DNA of 64,000 bases, from positions 434,001 through 498,000 of the forward strand of contig CAKZQQ010000005.1 in assembly GCA_937141405.1 (NCBI GenBank), in the 5' to 3' direction. This document shows positions 1 to 9,068 of the stretch, in pieces. Numbering within the stretch: the stretch's first letter is position 1; every line of letters starts with the position of its first letter. A program made the translations under genes and the position numbers. The notes beneath the pieces are model-generated. The model worked only from the letters and a program-made list of their open reading frames with translations, made no database searches and was not told the origin of the DNA. Origin of the DNA: an uncultured Campylobacterota bacterium (GTDB lineage Bacteria > Campylobacterota > Campylobacteria > Campylobacterales > Sulfurovaceae).

Positions 1-280
1 GTTCTGAAGCACCTGCCGTTATGGAAGAGGTTGAAAATCTCACATTGAGTATCGCATTTGCGCCCATGGATTGTGCTTGATTTATCATTCTATCGATCGC
101 TTCATCTCTTGCTTCACTTAAAAGTTCCGTATACCCTTTAAGTTCCCCGCCAAACACATTTTTGATCCCTGCCATCAGGTCTCTTCCGATGTGTTTAGCA
201 CGGACAGTTGAACCTGAGACAACACCATAATGCTCTACGATCTCCTTATTGGGGAGATACTCCAAATTTGTGATATTCAT
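1..280 (-). CDS. YbjQ/UPF0145-family protein (3' end missing)
   Basis: Partial gene; the window cuts off its C-terminus. The reading frame from the ATG at 280 begins MNITNLEYLPNKEIVEHYG, followed by VVSGSTVRAK, an EARDEAIDRM helix and GANAILNVRF, all typical of the YbjQ family of small oligomeric beta-rich proteins with a proposed but unproven heavy-metal-binding role. An AAGGAGGGT ribosome-binding site sits just upstream, which fixes the start. It is separated from the phnA-like gene by about 120 bases and may be the last gene of the same minus-strand group or a separate unit. Confidence 0.82.
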   Translation of the reverse strand, partial: MNITNLEYLPNKEIVEHYGVVSGSTVRAKHIGRDLMAGIKNVFGGELKGYTELLSEARDEAIDRMINQAQSMGANAILNVRFSTSSITAGASE

Positions 281-374
281 ACACCCTCCTTATATTCTTA
301 TTATGATTTTATCATATTTTTAAGATATTTTACTCCATAAATATAGAAGTTTAGAAGAGGGTAGAAAACAGGAG

Positions 375-399
375 AATGCTGTCTTTTGCAGATAGCATT
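375..399 (-). terminator. hairpin after the phnA-like gene, possible weak terminator
   Basis: A nine-pair stem (375-383 with 391-399, one G-U pair in RNA) with a seven-base loop begins at the stop codon of the phnA-like gene. There is no clean T-run after it on the minus strand, so it is only a possible intrinsic terminator. The rest of 281-374 is AT-rich with nothing else recognisable. Confidence 0.3.
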
Positions 400-944
400 T
401 ATAATTTCTTTAAGAACTTACTTAGAAGCACGATCTTAACACCGTTAACTCTGCCTTCTATCTGCTCAGGATTGGAAGTAAGATAGATATTTTTAACGGT
501 TGTGCCCTGCTTTGCAGTAAATCCGGCACCTTTGACTTCGAGATCTTTAATGATAGAGACGCTATCACCCTCTTGAAGGATAGTACCGTTACTATCTCTT
601 GTAGGCTCGCTTGCGCTCTCTTCAAAGATAGATTCTGCTATAGCTAAAAGTTCAGGTTCAAGATAAGCAATCTGTAGTGCATCAAGAGCCCAAGACTCAT
701 CTTGCAATTTTTTTAACAATCGATAGGAGAGCACTTGTAGCGGTGCTATAGGACTCCAAATCGTCTCAACAAGAGAACGAAATTGATTTGCATTATTTGA
801 AGGCTCTTCGATATCTGCCGCACAAAGTGCGCAGATAGCAACACCCTCATCCATCCCCTCAACACTATACTCTCTGATATCCTCACTACTACCGCAAATC
901 TCACACACACCACCACATCTCTCTATTGCACTACTCAAAATCAC
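399..944 (-). CDS. PhnA/YjdM-family zinc-ribbon protein
   Basis: 181 residues. The N-terminus carries a zinc ribbon with CxxC pairs at C14/C17 and C38/C41. The C-terminal part holds the PhnA core: DSNGTILQEGDSVSIIKDLE followed by the VKGAG element, an SH3-like beta domain. The family is named after E. coli phnA, but a role in phosphonate use is not established, so 'alkylphosphonate utilisation protein' would over-read it. It lies six bases downstream of the thioredoxin-like gene, as the likely last member of the murF-TRAP group. Length and domain order match the family. Confidence 0.82.
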   Translation of the reverse strand: MILSSAIERCGGVCEICGSSEDIREYSVEGMDEGVAICALCAADIEEPSNNANQFRSLVETIWSPIAPLQVLSYRLLKKLQDESWALDALQIAYLEPELLAIAESIFEESASEPTRDSNGTILQEGDSVSIIKDLEVKGAGFTAKQGTTVKNIYLTSNPEQIEGRVNGVKIVLLSKFLKKL

Positions 945-949
945 TCCTT

Positions 950-1435
950 TTATTGTATCAGCTTGACTCTTGCCCTTACTCCGAGTTCACTTATGTACCC
1001 TGCCTCACTAAATTTTAGCTCATTTTTTGCATCATAGATAAATGTGGTCGGATAGACATGAACGCCAAACTTTTTTGCCAATTTACCTTCACTGTCATTG
1101 ATAACCTTGAAGTGCAAATCTTTTTGTTTTAAAAATGACATTATATCAAAATCACTTCCCGAATCTACTGCAATCGTTATGACATTATAATCTTTAGAGA
1201 GTGCATCCATGTTGGATATCTCCACTTTACATACCCTACACCATGTTGCCCAAAATTGGATAATAGTCGGTTTGCCGTTATACTCTTTGATATCATAAAC
1301 GCCCGCATTAAGCGTTTGATACTTAAAATCACTAAGCACTTTTGGTGTCTGCTCGCTCTTTCTAAACTCGTTAATCACAAACGAGAGCACAAAGAAGATG
1401 AGTATAAATAGAAGTATCTCTTTAAGAAATTTCAT
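950..1435 (-). CDS. membrane-anchored thioredoxin-like (TlpA/ResA-type) protein
   Basis: 161 residues. An N-terminal hydrophobic segment (about 6-22) should anchor it in the inner membrane with the thioredoxin fold in the periplasm. The redox centre is WCRVC (C66, C69), the cis-proline loop is VYPTT (P129), and FWATW precedes the active site as in TlpA/DsbE-like proteins. Such proteins reduce or exchange disulfides on exported proteins or apocytochromes; the substrate here cannot be told. It follows the TRAP transporter gene by one base, so co-transcription is likely. Confidence 0.85.
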   Translation of the reverse strand: MKFLKEILLFILIFFVLSFVINEFRKSEQTPKVLSDFKYQTLNAGVYDIKEYNGKPTIIQFWATWCRVCKVEISNMDALSKDYNVITIAVDSGSDFDIMSFLKQKDLHFKVINDSEGKLAKKFGVHVYPTTFIYDAKNELKFSEAGYISELGVRARVKLIQ

Positions 1436-1436
1436 C

Positions 1437-3311
1437 TTAACCTCTAAAGATATAGATAAGATTTGGATAGTAAATCATGATAGCTATTGCTACAAGTTGT
1501 AAGAGAATAAACGGAATGACTCCTCTATATATGGTTGAAGTTGCAAGCGTATCTCCGGCGGCACCCTTGAGGAAAAAGAGCGAGAAGCCAAAAGGGGGTG
1601 TAAGAAATGATGCTTGTATATTCATCGCGATTAACACACCAAACCATATGGGGTCGATATCGTAAAAATAGACCAAAGGCAAAATGATAGGAATAACGAT
1701 AAAAATAATCTCTATAAAATCGATAAAAAAACCTAAGACAAATACAACCGCCATCGCTAAAATGATAAAGCCGAGTTCACTTTCTATATTGTTCTCAAAA
1801 AAGCCACGAACGACATCACTGCCGCCTAGCTCATTAAAGACAAGAGAAAATGCTGTTGCACCGATAAGTATGAGCATTATCATAGATGTAAGCTTCACGC
1901 TCTCCGTGAGTGCATATTTTATAATATCAATTGTGAGGAGTCTCTTTCTGTACGCTAAAAGTATGGCAAAAAATACACCTACTGCGGCTGATTCCGTTGG
2001 CGAAGCGATACCTACAAGGATGGAGCCTAAGACTATAAAGATAAGTAATGTTGGTGCAAACATTGCTTTGAGTGCACTCGATACAACATCCTTATAGGGC
2101 GCACTAATCTCCATAGCAGGAGCAACATCTTTTTTCAAAAATGATACTGCCAAGATATAGATGATGTAGAGTGAAACAAGTAAAATACTCGGCACTATCG
2201 CACCTCCAAAAAGCTCTTTCATATCTAGATGCATCTGATCACCAAGTATGATAAGCGCAACAGAGGGTGGAACGATCTGCCCCAATGTTCCGCCTGCTGC
2301 GATAGAACCTGAAGCGAGGGCTGGCGAATATTTCTCTCTAAGCATAAGAGGCAAAGCAATAAGCGCCATCATAACAACACTTGCGCCGACTATGCCTGTA
2401 CTTGCACCTAAAATCGCGCCAACCAAAATAACCGATACGGCAAGCCCCCCTCGTATGACACCAAAAAGTCTGCCCATCGATACTAAAAGATCTTCTGCTA
2501 TCTTTGCTTTTTGCAAAACAAGCCCCATAAAGATAAAAAGAGGGACCGCCAGAAGAGTAAAATTGGTCATGATACCATACGTTCTAAATGAGAGAAGCTC
2601 TAAAGACTCCAATCCAAGCTCATAAGTAATTGTTGAAAACAGAAGTGCGATAGCTCCAAAAATAAAACCAATCTCAAAACCAATCATCAGCATCGTAAAT
2701 GCCAAAATTGCGATCAATATTATAGGATTGAGCATAAAAACAAGATCACTCATATAAGCTAGATAGATCGAGAGAAACAGAGCAACCGATGATGCAAGCA
2801 TAGTACTTTTTAATCTTGTTGATTCTATGCTCAAAAATGCGTGCATAGCTTTAGATGCCACTTGCAAGAGTAGTAAAACAAATCCGATAACAACAAAGGA
2901 TTTGATGATATATCTATAAGGCAAACCTCCCGGATCACTTGAGCCATCCATCTGCAAAAAGCTCTGATGAACCATCTCCCATGAATTATATATGACAAAA
3001 AGCGTAAAAGGGATTGCCAAGAGAGTCATAGAAAAAAAATCAACGATATTTTTTGTTCTTGGTGAATATTTCGAATAGAAGATATCAACACGCACATGAC
3101 TCTCGTGATAGAGTGCATAGGAGAGCCCTAGTAAAAAAAGCACATCAAAAAGATGCCAAGAGATTTCATAGAAAAGAGCAGAAGTTGAATTAAAAAGAAA
3201 TCGCATGATGATATCATAAACAACGACACCGCAGAGTAACAACAAAGCAAGCGAAGCTATAGCTCCTGAAGCCAAGGATAATCTATCGGCAAATCTCATA
3301 TAGCTTTTCAT
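1437..3311 (-). CDS. TRAP transporter, fused small and large membrane subunits (DctQM)
   Basis: 624 residues. Residues about 10-160 are a four-helix DctQ small subunit; from about 185 to the end is the twelve-helix DctM large subunit, with the conserved GASTGIVGASVVMM and GGTLGQIVPPS stretches. DctM is the Na+-coupled elevator subunit that moves organic acids or related solutes delivered by a periplasmic binding protein. Fused QM proteins are well known. No DctP binding protein is encoded in this window, so the substrate is unknown. The start overlaps the stop of the lysozyme-like gene by four bases, showing translational coupling. Confidence 0.93.
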   Translation of the reverse strand: MKSYMRFADRLSLASGAIASLALLLLCGVVVYDIIMRFLFNSTSALFYEISWHLFDVLFLLGLSYALYHESHVRVDIFYSKYSPRTKNIVDFFSMTLLAIPFTLFVIYNSWEMVHQSFLQMDGSSDPGGLPYRYIIKSFVVIGFVLLLLQVASKAMHAFLSIESTRLKSTMLASSVALFLSIYLAYMSDLVFMLNPIILIAILAFTMLMIGFEIGFIFGAIALLFSTITYELGLESLELLSFRTYGIMTNFTLLAVPLFIFMGLVLQKAKIAEDLLVSMGRLFGVIRGGLAVSVILVGAILGASTGIVGASVVMMALIALPLMLREKYSPALASGSIAAGGTLGQIVPPSVALIILGDQMHLDMKELFGGAIVPSILLVSLYIIYILAVSFLKKDVAPAMEISAPYKDVVSSALKAMFAPTLLIFIVLGSILVGIASPTESAAVGVFFAILLAYRKRLLTIDIIKYALTESVKLTSMIMLILIGATAFSLVFNELGGSDVVRGFFENNIESELGFIILAMAVVFVLGFFIDFIEIIFIVIPIILPLVYFYDIDPIWFGVLIAMNIQASFLTPPFGFSLFFLKGAAGDTLATSTIYRGVIPFILLQLVAIAIMIYYPNLIYIFRG

Positions 3312-4114
3312 TGTTTATCCAAGATATATGTATCGAGTCTTTTAAACCACCCTGCCCTCCAGCGACTCTCTCCTCTCTCTTTTGGAGAGTTTTTGATGCG
3401 CCTATCAAGCATCGCTTTTGCACTATCACTAAATGCCTTGAAACGATCGCTACTGTTTGCATCCATATGCTCTAAGACTTGCAAAAGCCCCCAGCCCTCA
3501 CCGTTATATCGTTCACTTTTCAATGTACCCTCGCCTTTGAAGTTGACATAATCAAGAAGCACATAAAGTCCATGTTCATTGATGCTTCCGTCCATATTTA
3601 ACAAAATAGCATTAAATCGATCTTCAATGAGTGCTCTTTTATCGCCATCATCAATCGTCTCTAACATCGCAGGAAGTGCTCTTTGGAGCCTATCGGCCAT
3701 ATATCCGGCTTGGTATGCTCTTGTGCTGTCGATAAAATCAAAAAGTCGCGTATATGTCACATCTTGTGTTGTTTTTGATCGTATAAAGGAGGCTTTATCA
3801 CTCCATGGGCAATCACTCTGTACATCTAACCAATCAGGCAATACAACCCCACGCTTTTGCATATACTCTAAAACAAGTGGAAAAACTTCACGGAAGCGCT
3901 CGGTATGATCTTTTGAAAACCAGATAAAATGACCGATACCAAGCGAGATAAAATCCTCCCCATCATTCCAATGGATAAGATATTTATCAAGCCCGGCACC
4001 CTCATTTTGCCATACTTTTTGAGCGATATACTCCTCTTGTGCCTTTGTGAGTGTTATCTCGTTGGCAAAAGAAATAGAGAAAAAGGCGACAAAGATGAAA
4101 ACTATACGAATCAT
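3308..4114 (-). CDS. secreted lysozyme-like protein of unknown function
   Basis: 268 residues with a signal peptide (about 1-17, cleavage after SFA). The mature N-terminus reads QNEGAGLDKYL (E38) then, some 20 residues later, ISLGIGHFIWF (G59-H62). This resembles the phage-T4-type lysozyme pattern, a catalytic Glu in an EG motif followed by a TIGIGH-like strand, with about four extra residues between. No family name is certain for the remaining 200 residues. It overlaps murF by four bases and the TRAP gene by four bases. A periplasmic murein-active role is an inference from this motif and the murF context; the fold assignment needs a structure prediction. Confidence 0.6.
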   Translation of the reverse strand: MIRIVFIFVAFFSISFANEITLTKAQEEYIAQKVWQNEGAGLDKYLIHWNDGEDFISLGIGHFIWFSKDHTERFREVFPLVLEYMQKRGVVLPDWLDVQSDCPWSDKASFIRSKTTQDVTYTRLFDFIDSTRAYQAGYMADRLQRALPAMLETIDDGDKRALIEDRFNAILLNMDGSINEHGLYVLLDYVNFKGEGTLKSERYNGEGWGLLQVLEHMDANSSDRFKAFSDSAKAMLDRRIKNSPKERGESRWRAGWFKRLDTYILDKQ

Positions 4115-5529
4115 ACAAAACTCGGCGCATCATTTGCAAAAAGAATCAAATCACCCGCTCTTGTCTCTCTTGCTAGCAGTGTTTGCATCTGAGATTTCGA
4201 TTCTAACTTTAAAAGTTTTTGAGGCGCAACATGTTCTTTAAATATCGCATAATTAAGCTCACCCGTTGCAATCACAAGATCAAATATCTCATTGGCTTTT
4301 TGGGCCACTTGGATATTGAGTGCGTCATCCACTTCGACAAGCCCGGGAGTGATGATGACTTTTCTGCCACCATAGGTTGCAACAAGCTCAAAAGAACTTA
4401 GCATCCCGTCGATATTACCGTTAAAACTATCATCAATGATGATTTTACCGCCACTCTCTATCTTTTGAAGTCTATGCGGTGTTGGCTCAAGCGTGGCAAC
4501 TCTTCTAGATATCTCGCCCTCATCCACTCCTAAGCTTTGGGCAATCCTAATAGCCGCAGCGATATTGAGTGCATTAAAAGCTCCTAAAATATGTGTGCTA
4601 TACTCCTTACTATCAAGCTTGAAGCTTACACCGGCAAGGCTAGCATTTATCTCTGTTATATCATCGCCAAAGGGGGTGATGTTATCTTGCTCGGCTATAT
4701 GTGCACTTGTATGAACAAAAGCTTTTTTTAGCTCAGGACTCTGCGTAATCTCCATCTTCGTATCTCGGATATTTTCTAAAGTTTTAAAATAGTCTATATG
4801 CGCAGGACCTATCTTGCCTACCACCGCATATTGCGGTTTTACAAAAAGAGATATCTCGACGATGTCACCCTTGCCTCGCGCGCCCATCTCGACGATATAA
4901 ACTTGTGTATCGCTCGGAAGGTCTTCGTTGATATCTTTGATCACACCGCCAAGCGTATTGACCGATCTTGGTGTTGCATAAGCTCTATATTTGTTGCCGA
5001 TAATATGGGCTATCATATTTTTGATACTTGTCTTTCCATAACTTGCCGTGACACCAATTACGATAAGCCCATCCATGCTCTCGAGTTTCGCTTGTGCTCT
5101 TTTTTTATAACCCAGAAAAAGGATCTTCTCTAAACCGACTGAAAGCAAAAAGGCAAGTACAAGCGAGAGGAGTATCACTTTAAAATCCAACAGGGCAAAA
5201 AGCAAAGATATCACAAAAAGTATGGCAAAAAATCGCTTGATGCGTGCCGTAAAAACAAGTGGTTTATCAAGACCTCTAACCCATAAAAAAAGCACTAAGC
5301 AATAGACGATAAGTATAGCAATCGATGCATACAGCGCGATAGACTCAAAATATTGCGCACTCCAGTAGAGCAAAAGAGGCAAGATAAAATAGGTGATATT
5401 CCACCATGGTTTCGTATGAAAAAAGAGCACGCGTTCTATCTTATAGCTATACCACTGGAGATTCGTGATGAGATAGTAACCTAAAGCCAAAGTAAAAAGT
5501 ATAAAAACCACCATATCCAAGCTATACAT
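4111..5529 (-). CDS. murF: UDP-N-acetylmuramoyl-tripeptide:D-Ala-D-Ala ligase
   Basis: 472 residues. MurF adds D-Ala-D-Ala to the UDP-MurNAc-tripeptide in the cytoplasm. Residues about 1-145 form an unusual hydrophobic membrane domain with several helices, seen in Campylobacterota MurF; the Mur ligase core follows, with the ATP loop GVTASYGKTS, EMGARGKGDI and the PHRLQ region. I start at the ATG at 5529 because GGAGG lies five bases before it; a GTG at 5535 would fall inside that spacing. The start overlaps the hydrolase gene by eight bases. In Campylobacter a hydrolase gene and ddlA accompany murF; ddl is not found in this window. Confidence 0.92.
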   Translation of the reverse strand: MYSLDMVVFILFTLALGYYLITNLQWYSYKIERVLFFHTKPWWNITYFILPLLLYWSAQYFESIALYASIAILIVYCLVLFLWVRGLDKPLVFTARIKRFFAILFVISLLFALLDFKVILLSLVLAFLLSVGLEKILFLGYKKRAQAKLESMDGLIVIGVTASYGKTSIKNMIAHIIGNKYRAYATPRSVNTLGGVIKDINEDLPSDTQVYIVEMGARGKGDIVEISLFVKPQYAVVGKIGPAHIDYFKTLENIRDTKMEITQSPELKKAFVHTSAHIAEQDNITPFGDDITEINASLAGVSFKLDSKEYSTHILGAFNALNIAAAIRIAQSLGVDEGEISRRVATLEPTPHRLQKIESGGKIIIDDSFNGNIDGMLSSFELVATYGGRKVIITPGLVEVDDALNIQVAQKANEIFDLVIATGELNYAIFKEHVAPQKLLKLESKSQMQTLLARETRAGDLILFANDAPSFV

Positions 5530-6256
5530 CCCCACCTCCGCAATTATCTAATATCTCTTTTTCTATCTCTTTTGCATGCCCTAAAAAAAAGTAGTGATCA
5601 CCGCGCATCGGGTACAATCTGCTCTCCTTTATAAGCTCATTGATCTTCTTGCCTGTCCAAAGAGGTGTCGCGGTGTCACTCTCTCCCCAAAAAAGAAGGG
5701 CTTTACCTGTGAAGTTTTGAAAATTGTGCTCAAAATCCTCATCAACTACATTTTTAAATGTCTCATACATACTTCTGCTCATCCCTCTTGCATCACTACT
5801 GACAAAAAAAGATCGTAGCTTACTCAATCCAAGAGGTTTTAAGAGTTTAAAAATCGCTATCTTTATCTTGATATTGAGCGGCTTAGGCACCAATATACCC
5901 GATGATGAGAGAAGCACCAAACATTGAGGGTTTAAAAGAGTTGCGACTTTGCCGCCAAAAGAGTGTCCTGCTATGATCTCGGGCTCAAGCTTGATAGATT
6001 TTAAAAAAAGCTTTACCATCTCTTTATAATCCTCAGTTTTTAAGATCATATCGCCATTGGAGCTTGCACCAAATCCGGGCATATCAAGATAGATATGTTT
6101 ATGATCTTTAAAACACTGCCCAAATGCCTGCTTCATGATCTCTTTGTTGCTGCCCCAACCATGCAAGATGAGTATGGCGTCTGTCGCTTTTCCATTGAGC
6201 ATCTCATAAGAGAGCTTGAAATTTACCTCTTTATATCGTATCTTTTTTATCGCCAT
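5522..6256 (-). CDS. alpha/beta-hydrolase
   Basis: 244 residues. The oxyanion-hole motif LHGWGS is near residue 32, the nucleophile elbow is GHSFGG (S99), and a candidate acid/base pair is in WGESDTATP and RGDHYF. Family members are esterases or related hydrolases; the substrate is unknown. The gene directly precedes and overlaps murF, an arrangement conserved in Campylobacter, which suggests a link to cell-wall or envelope metabolism but does not prove one. Confidence 0.85.
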   Translation of the reverse strand: MAIKKIRYKEVNFKLSYEMLNGKATDAILILHGWGSNKEIMKQAFGQCFKDHKHIYLDMPGFGASSNGDMILKTEDYKEMVKLFLKSIKLEPEIIAGHSFGGKVATLLNPQCLVLLSSSGILVPKPLNIKIKIAIFKLLKPLGLSKLRSFFVSSDARGMSRSMYETFKNVVDEDFEHNFQNFTGKALLFWGESDTATPLWTGKKINELIKESRLYPMRGDHYFFLGHAKEIEKEILDNCGGGDV

Positions 6257-6296
6257 TTACACTCTTCTCGTTCTTTTAAATTGTTGGGTATTTACC

Positions 6297-7460
6297 CTAT
6301 ATGGTGTAGTTTGAAGCTATTTTATCACATAAGGACTTAGCACACACATACCCGCTTGAAAATGCCCACTGAAAATTATAACCACCAAGCTCTCCCGTGA
6401 CATCCAAAAGCTCACCGATAATATAGAGGTTGCTCTGTTTTTTACTCATCATACTCTTAGCATCGATATCTCGTATATCAACACCGCCTTTTGTGACCTC
6501 CGCTCGCTCATAGCCAAAATTGCCGGCCGGCGCAAATCTATAGGATCGTAAAGATTCTAACTGTAGCTTCTCTGCTTTGGAAAGCTGCTTATAGGGCTTA
6601 TCTTCTACGCCTAAATGTTCCAAGAATGCTTTGGCAACTCTTTTTGCAAAAGGTAAAAGAGAGCTGATCAACTTCTCACTTTGCGCTTCAAAGCTAAAAT
6701 CACATAAAAAATCTATGCTCACCTCACCCCTATTCCAATAGAGTGAAGCATTAAGTACAGCCGGACCACTGATACCTTTATGTGCAAAAAGGAGTGCACC
6801 TTCAAATCTTTTTTTATCTACACTGATGCGAACCTTCTCGATACTTGTTCCACTGAGCTCTTTCATAAAAAACTGCTCTTTTTGCAGAGTAAACCCGATA
6901 AGTGCCGGCAAAGTCGCATTGATAGTATGTCCGAACTTTGATGCTATCTTGTAGCCCATATCACTCGCGCCTATCTTTTTGTAGCTGAGCCCTCCGAGTG
7001 CTAGGACTAAATGATCGCACTCAAAGCAACCTTTGTTGCTGGTAACCTTAAAACGACCCTCCTCTAACGTAATATCTAAAATCTTCGTCTCTAAAGAGAG
7101 CCCTTGTTTGCTTATCTCTTTTTTAAAAACATCAAGCAACTCTTGCGCACTTTGCTCACAGAAATATTGTCTCTCTTTTTTGAGTCTCAAGCGTAAACCT
7201 TTTGCATCAAGCCAAGCGAGCATATCCTCATTGGAAAATTCTCTAAAAACATCCTCTATAAAATAGCGGTTTCCAAGATAATTATCACTTGAGAGACGCT
7301 CATTTGTGACATTACACTTCCCGCCACCCGATATAGCCATCTTTGCACCGATACTCTTGTTTATATCTATAAGCAGAGCGCTTTTTTTTGGTAAAAAAGC
7401 GGCGCACATAAGCCCGCTAGCACCTGCACCTAAGATAATGGTAGGATAATATTTTTGCAT
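6297..7460 (-). CDS. BaiN/RdsA-family NAD(P)/FAD-dependent oxidoreductase (HI0933-like)
   Basis: 387 residues. The N-terminal dinucleotide-binding motif is IILGAGASGLMCA, followed by the family signature SGGGKCNVTN. A second conserved block, ALGGLSYKKIGASDMGY, is near residue 155, and the C-terminal GELLDVTGELGGYNFQWAFSSG closes the FAD site. The family is widespread and poorly defined; some members reduce unsaturated steroid or dienone substrates. It is divergent from the nlpC gene. A TATAAT box lies exactly six bases upstream of the ATG, with no Shine-Dalgarno sequence, so the mRNA may be leaderless. Confidence 0.9.
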   Translation of the reverse strand: MQKYYPTIILGAGASGLMCAAFLPKKSALLIDINKSIGAKMAISGGGKCNVTNERLSSDNYLGNRYFIEDVFREFSNEDMLAWLDAKGLRLRLKKERQYFCEQSAQELLDVFKKEISKQGLSLETKILDITLEEGRFKVTSNKGCFECDHLVLALGGLSYKKIGASDMGYKIASKFGHTINATLPALIGFTLQKEQFFMKELSGTSIEKVRISVDKKRFEGALLFAHKGISGPAVLNASLYWNRGEVSIDFLCDFSFEAQSEKLISSLLPFAKRVAKAFLEHLGVEDKPYKQLSKAEKLQLESLRSYRFAPAGNFGYERAEVTKGGVDIRDIDAKSMMSKKQSNLYIIGELLDVTGELGGYNFQWAFSSGYVCAKSLCDKIASNYTI

Positions 7461-7466
7461 ACTGAA

Positions 7467-7472
7467 ATTATA
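7467..7472 (-). promoter_or_regulatory. -10 box (TATAAT) of the BaiN-type gene, leaderless geometry
   Basis: Perfect TATAAT on the minus strand with six bases (TTCAGT) between it and the ATG at 7460. The expected transcription start falls on or next to the start codon, and there is no Shine-Dalgarno sequence. No -35 match is seen, as is usual for Campylobacterota sigma70 promoters. Confidence 0.5.
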
Positions 7473-7520
7473 CTCATAAAATCTTCGTTATGTTACAATG
7501 ACAGAAAAAAGAGTTAAATA

Positions 7521-8186
7521 ATGCGCAAAGTGTATGTGGCTATCGTCTTACTCTCTTCATTGCTAGTAGCCAACTTCATCACCGTCCAAGATGAAAATGG
7601 CACGCTTAAGAAGAAAGATATCGCGCACCAAGAAAATGAATGTCTCAATCAAGATGAAAAAGAGTACTCCCTCCAAGCCTTCTATAGAGAGCTACAGATA
7701 GAAAAAGTAAAGGCGATCAATGCCATGGTTGCCAAAAGAAAAGCAGAAGAGGTACATAAAAAAGAGCAAATAGCCAAAGAAAATAAGACCGTCTATGTGC
7801 CGACAAAGACCGACAAAGAGATACTCTTAGAGTATGCAAAATATTTTAAAGGCGGTAAATATGTATGGGGTGGGACAACGCCTGAGGGGTTTGACTGCTC
7901 GGGATATGTGCAGTATCTCTATAAAAAACAGAATGTCAATATGCCTAGAACGGCATGGGAGCAATCAAAGGTTGGTATAGAGATCCCAAAAGATCAACTT
8001 AAAAAGGGTGATTTGGTCTTTTTCCTCACGGATAAGAGCAGAAAAATCCCCGTGACACATGTAGGCATCTATATGGGCGATAATCAGTTTATCCATGCTG
8101 CTTCAAAAGCGCAAGGGATTATCATCTCTCGACTTGATAGCGGCTCGTATGCAAAAACTTTTGTAAAAGCTACAAGGGTGTTTTGA
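7521..8186 (+). CDS. secreted NlpC/P60-family cell-wall peptidase
   Basis: 221 residues. Signal peptide about 1-18, a charged alpha-helical region about 40-90, then an NlpC/P60 domain from about 100. The catalytic Cys is C126 in FDCSGYVQYLY, with H180 (VTHVGIYMG) and H192 (FIHAAS). These enzymes cut peptide stems of murein, usually between D-Glu and meso-DAP. The gene stands alone between divergent and convergent neighbours. A second NlpC/P60 gene at 18486-19304 has the same catalytic triad but a different N-terminal architecture. Confidence 0.92.
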   Translation: MRKVYVAIVLLSSLLVANFITVQDENGTLKKKDIAHQENECLNQDEKEYSLQAFYRELQIEKVKAINAMVAKRKAEEVHKKEQIAKENKTVYVPTKTDKEILLEYAKYFKGGKYVWGGTTPEGFDCSGYVQYLYKKQNVNMPRTAWEQSKVGIEIPKDQLKKGDLVFFLTDKSRKIPVTHVGIYMGDNQFIHAASKAQGIIISRLDSGSYAKTFVKATRVF

Positions 8187-8222
8187 TCGGTCTCATTTCT
8201 GTAATTGTTTCATTATTCCAGG

Positions 8223-9068
8223 TCATTTTTTACTCACCTTTTTATATTTTCTATAAAGTTTACTATTAAAGCTTTCTGCAATAGCACCAGAATAATTTAT
8301 ATATATTTCATCAAAAATATGTCTAAAAAAATACTGAGTATCTTCACTTCCAGATATTTGCCCATCCCGCGGATTATAATATAAATTTCCCAGCGATAAA
8401 TCAGGTGCCATATTATAAAAAAGCCTCATATAACGCCTGTTGTAGGCTACGGTTTCATTGGTAGAATTATCTATGATTTTAGTCTCATCTGAGTATAGAA
8501 ACTTTTTTGCAAAAAAGTTAAGTTTCACTTCATCAAAAGTAACAGTATAGTTTATCTTCGGCATTCTCTGTTTTGTATATGATTTTTCAGAAGTTTGCAT
8601 AATGTTTTGTGCTATGGTGTCAACCATATCATAGTAGGATTGACTTCTCTCTTTCTCTAAAGGTTTTAGTTTTTCCCATATAGAAGAGTCCGCTTCATAT
8701 AGGTAAATTTTTCCATCCTCTCCATTAAGTGCCATTGTTTTTAGATGTACTCCGTCGAGATAGTTCATTATCATTAATTTTCTATCTTCTTTATCAAATC
8801 CTCCAAAAATATTATCTTCCCAATAGATACTCTCCGGATACTCCACTTTCTTTTTAATGAATGTCTTTGAATTTGGATCAGTTTTGCAATAATAAGCTCC
8901 AAGAGCATTGGTGATGATGATGTCATAGGTAGGAAGTAGCACACCTATAGCTATGAGAATAACTGTCACACTCTTACTTTTTGTTGCAAATCTTCGCACT
9001 AAAATAACAACTAAAGCCACAGCAAACATATATAGTAGTATGTATAAAGGCATCAGTATCATTCCCAT
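8223..9068 (-). CDS. membrane protein of unknown function
   Basis: 281 residues; I do not recognise a family. Two hydrophobic segments (about 5-22 and 33-55) are followed by about 225 mostly soluble residues containing several Tyr-rich stretches (YNRRYMRLFYN, IYINYSG). The topology suggests a periplasmic or cytoplasmic domain held by two helices. It is convergent with the nlpC gene, 36 bases away. The upstream side is the repeat patch 9069-9565. It could be a lineage-specific accessory gene. Confidence 0.6.
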   Translation of the reverse strand: MGMILMPLYILLYMFAVALVVILVRRFATKSKSVTVILIAIGVLLPTYDIIITNALGAYYCKTDPNSKTFIKKKVEYPESIYWEDNIFGGFDKEDRKLMIMNYLDGVHLKTMALNGEDGKIYLYEADSSIWEKLKPLEKERSQSYYDMVDTIAQNIMQTSEKSYTKQRMPKINYTVTFDEVKLNFFAKKFLYSDETKIIDNSTNETVAYNRRYMRLFYNMAPDLSLGNLYYNPRDGQISGSEDTQYFFRHIFDEIYINYSGAIAESFNSKLYRKYKKVSKK

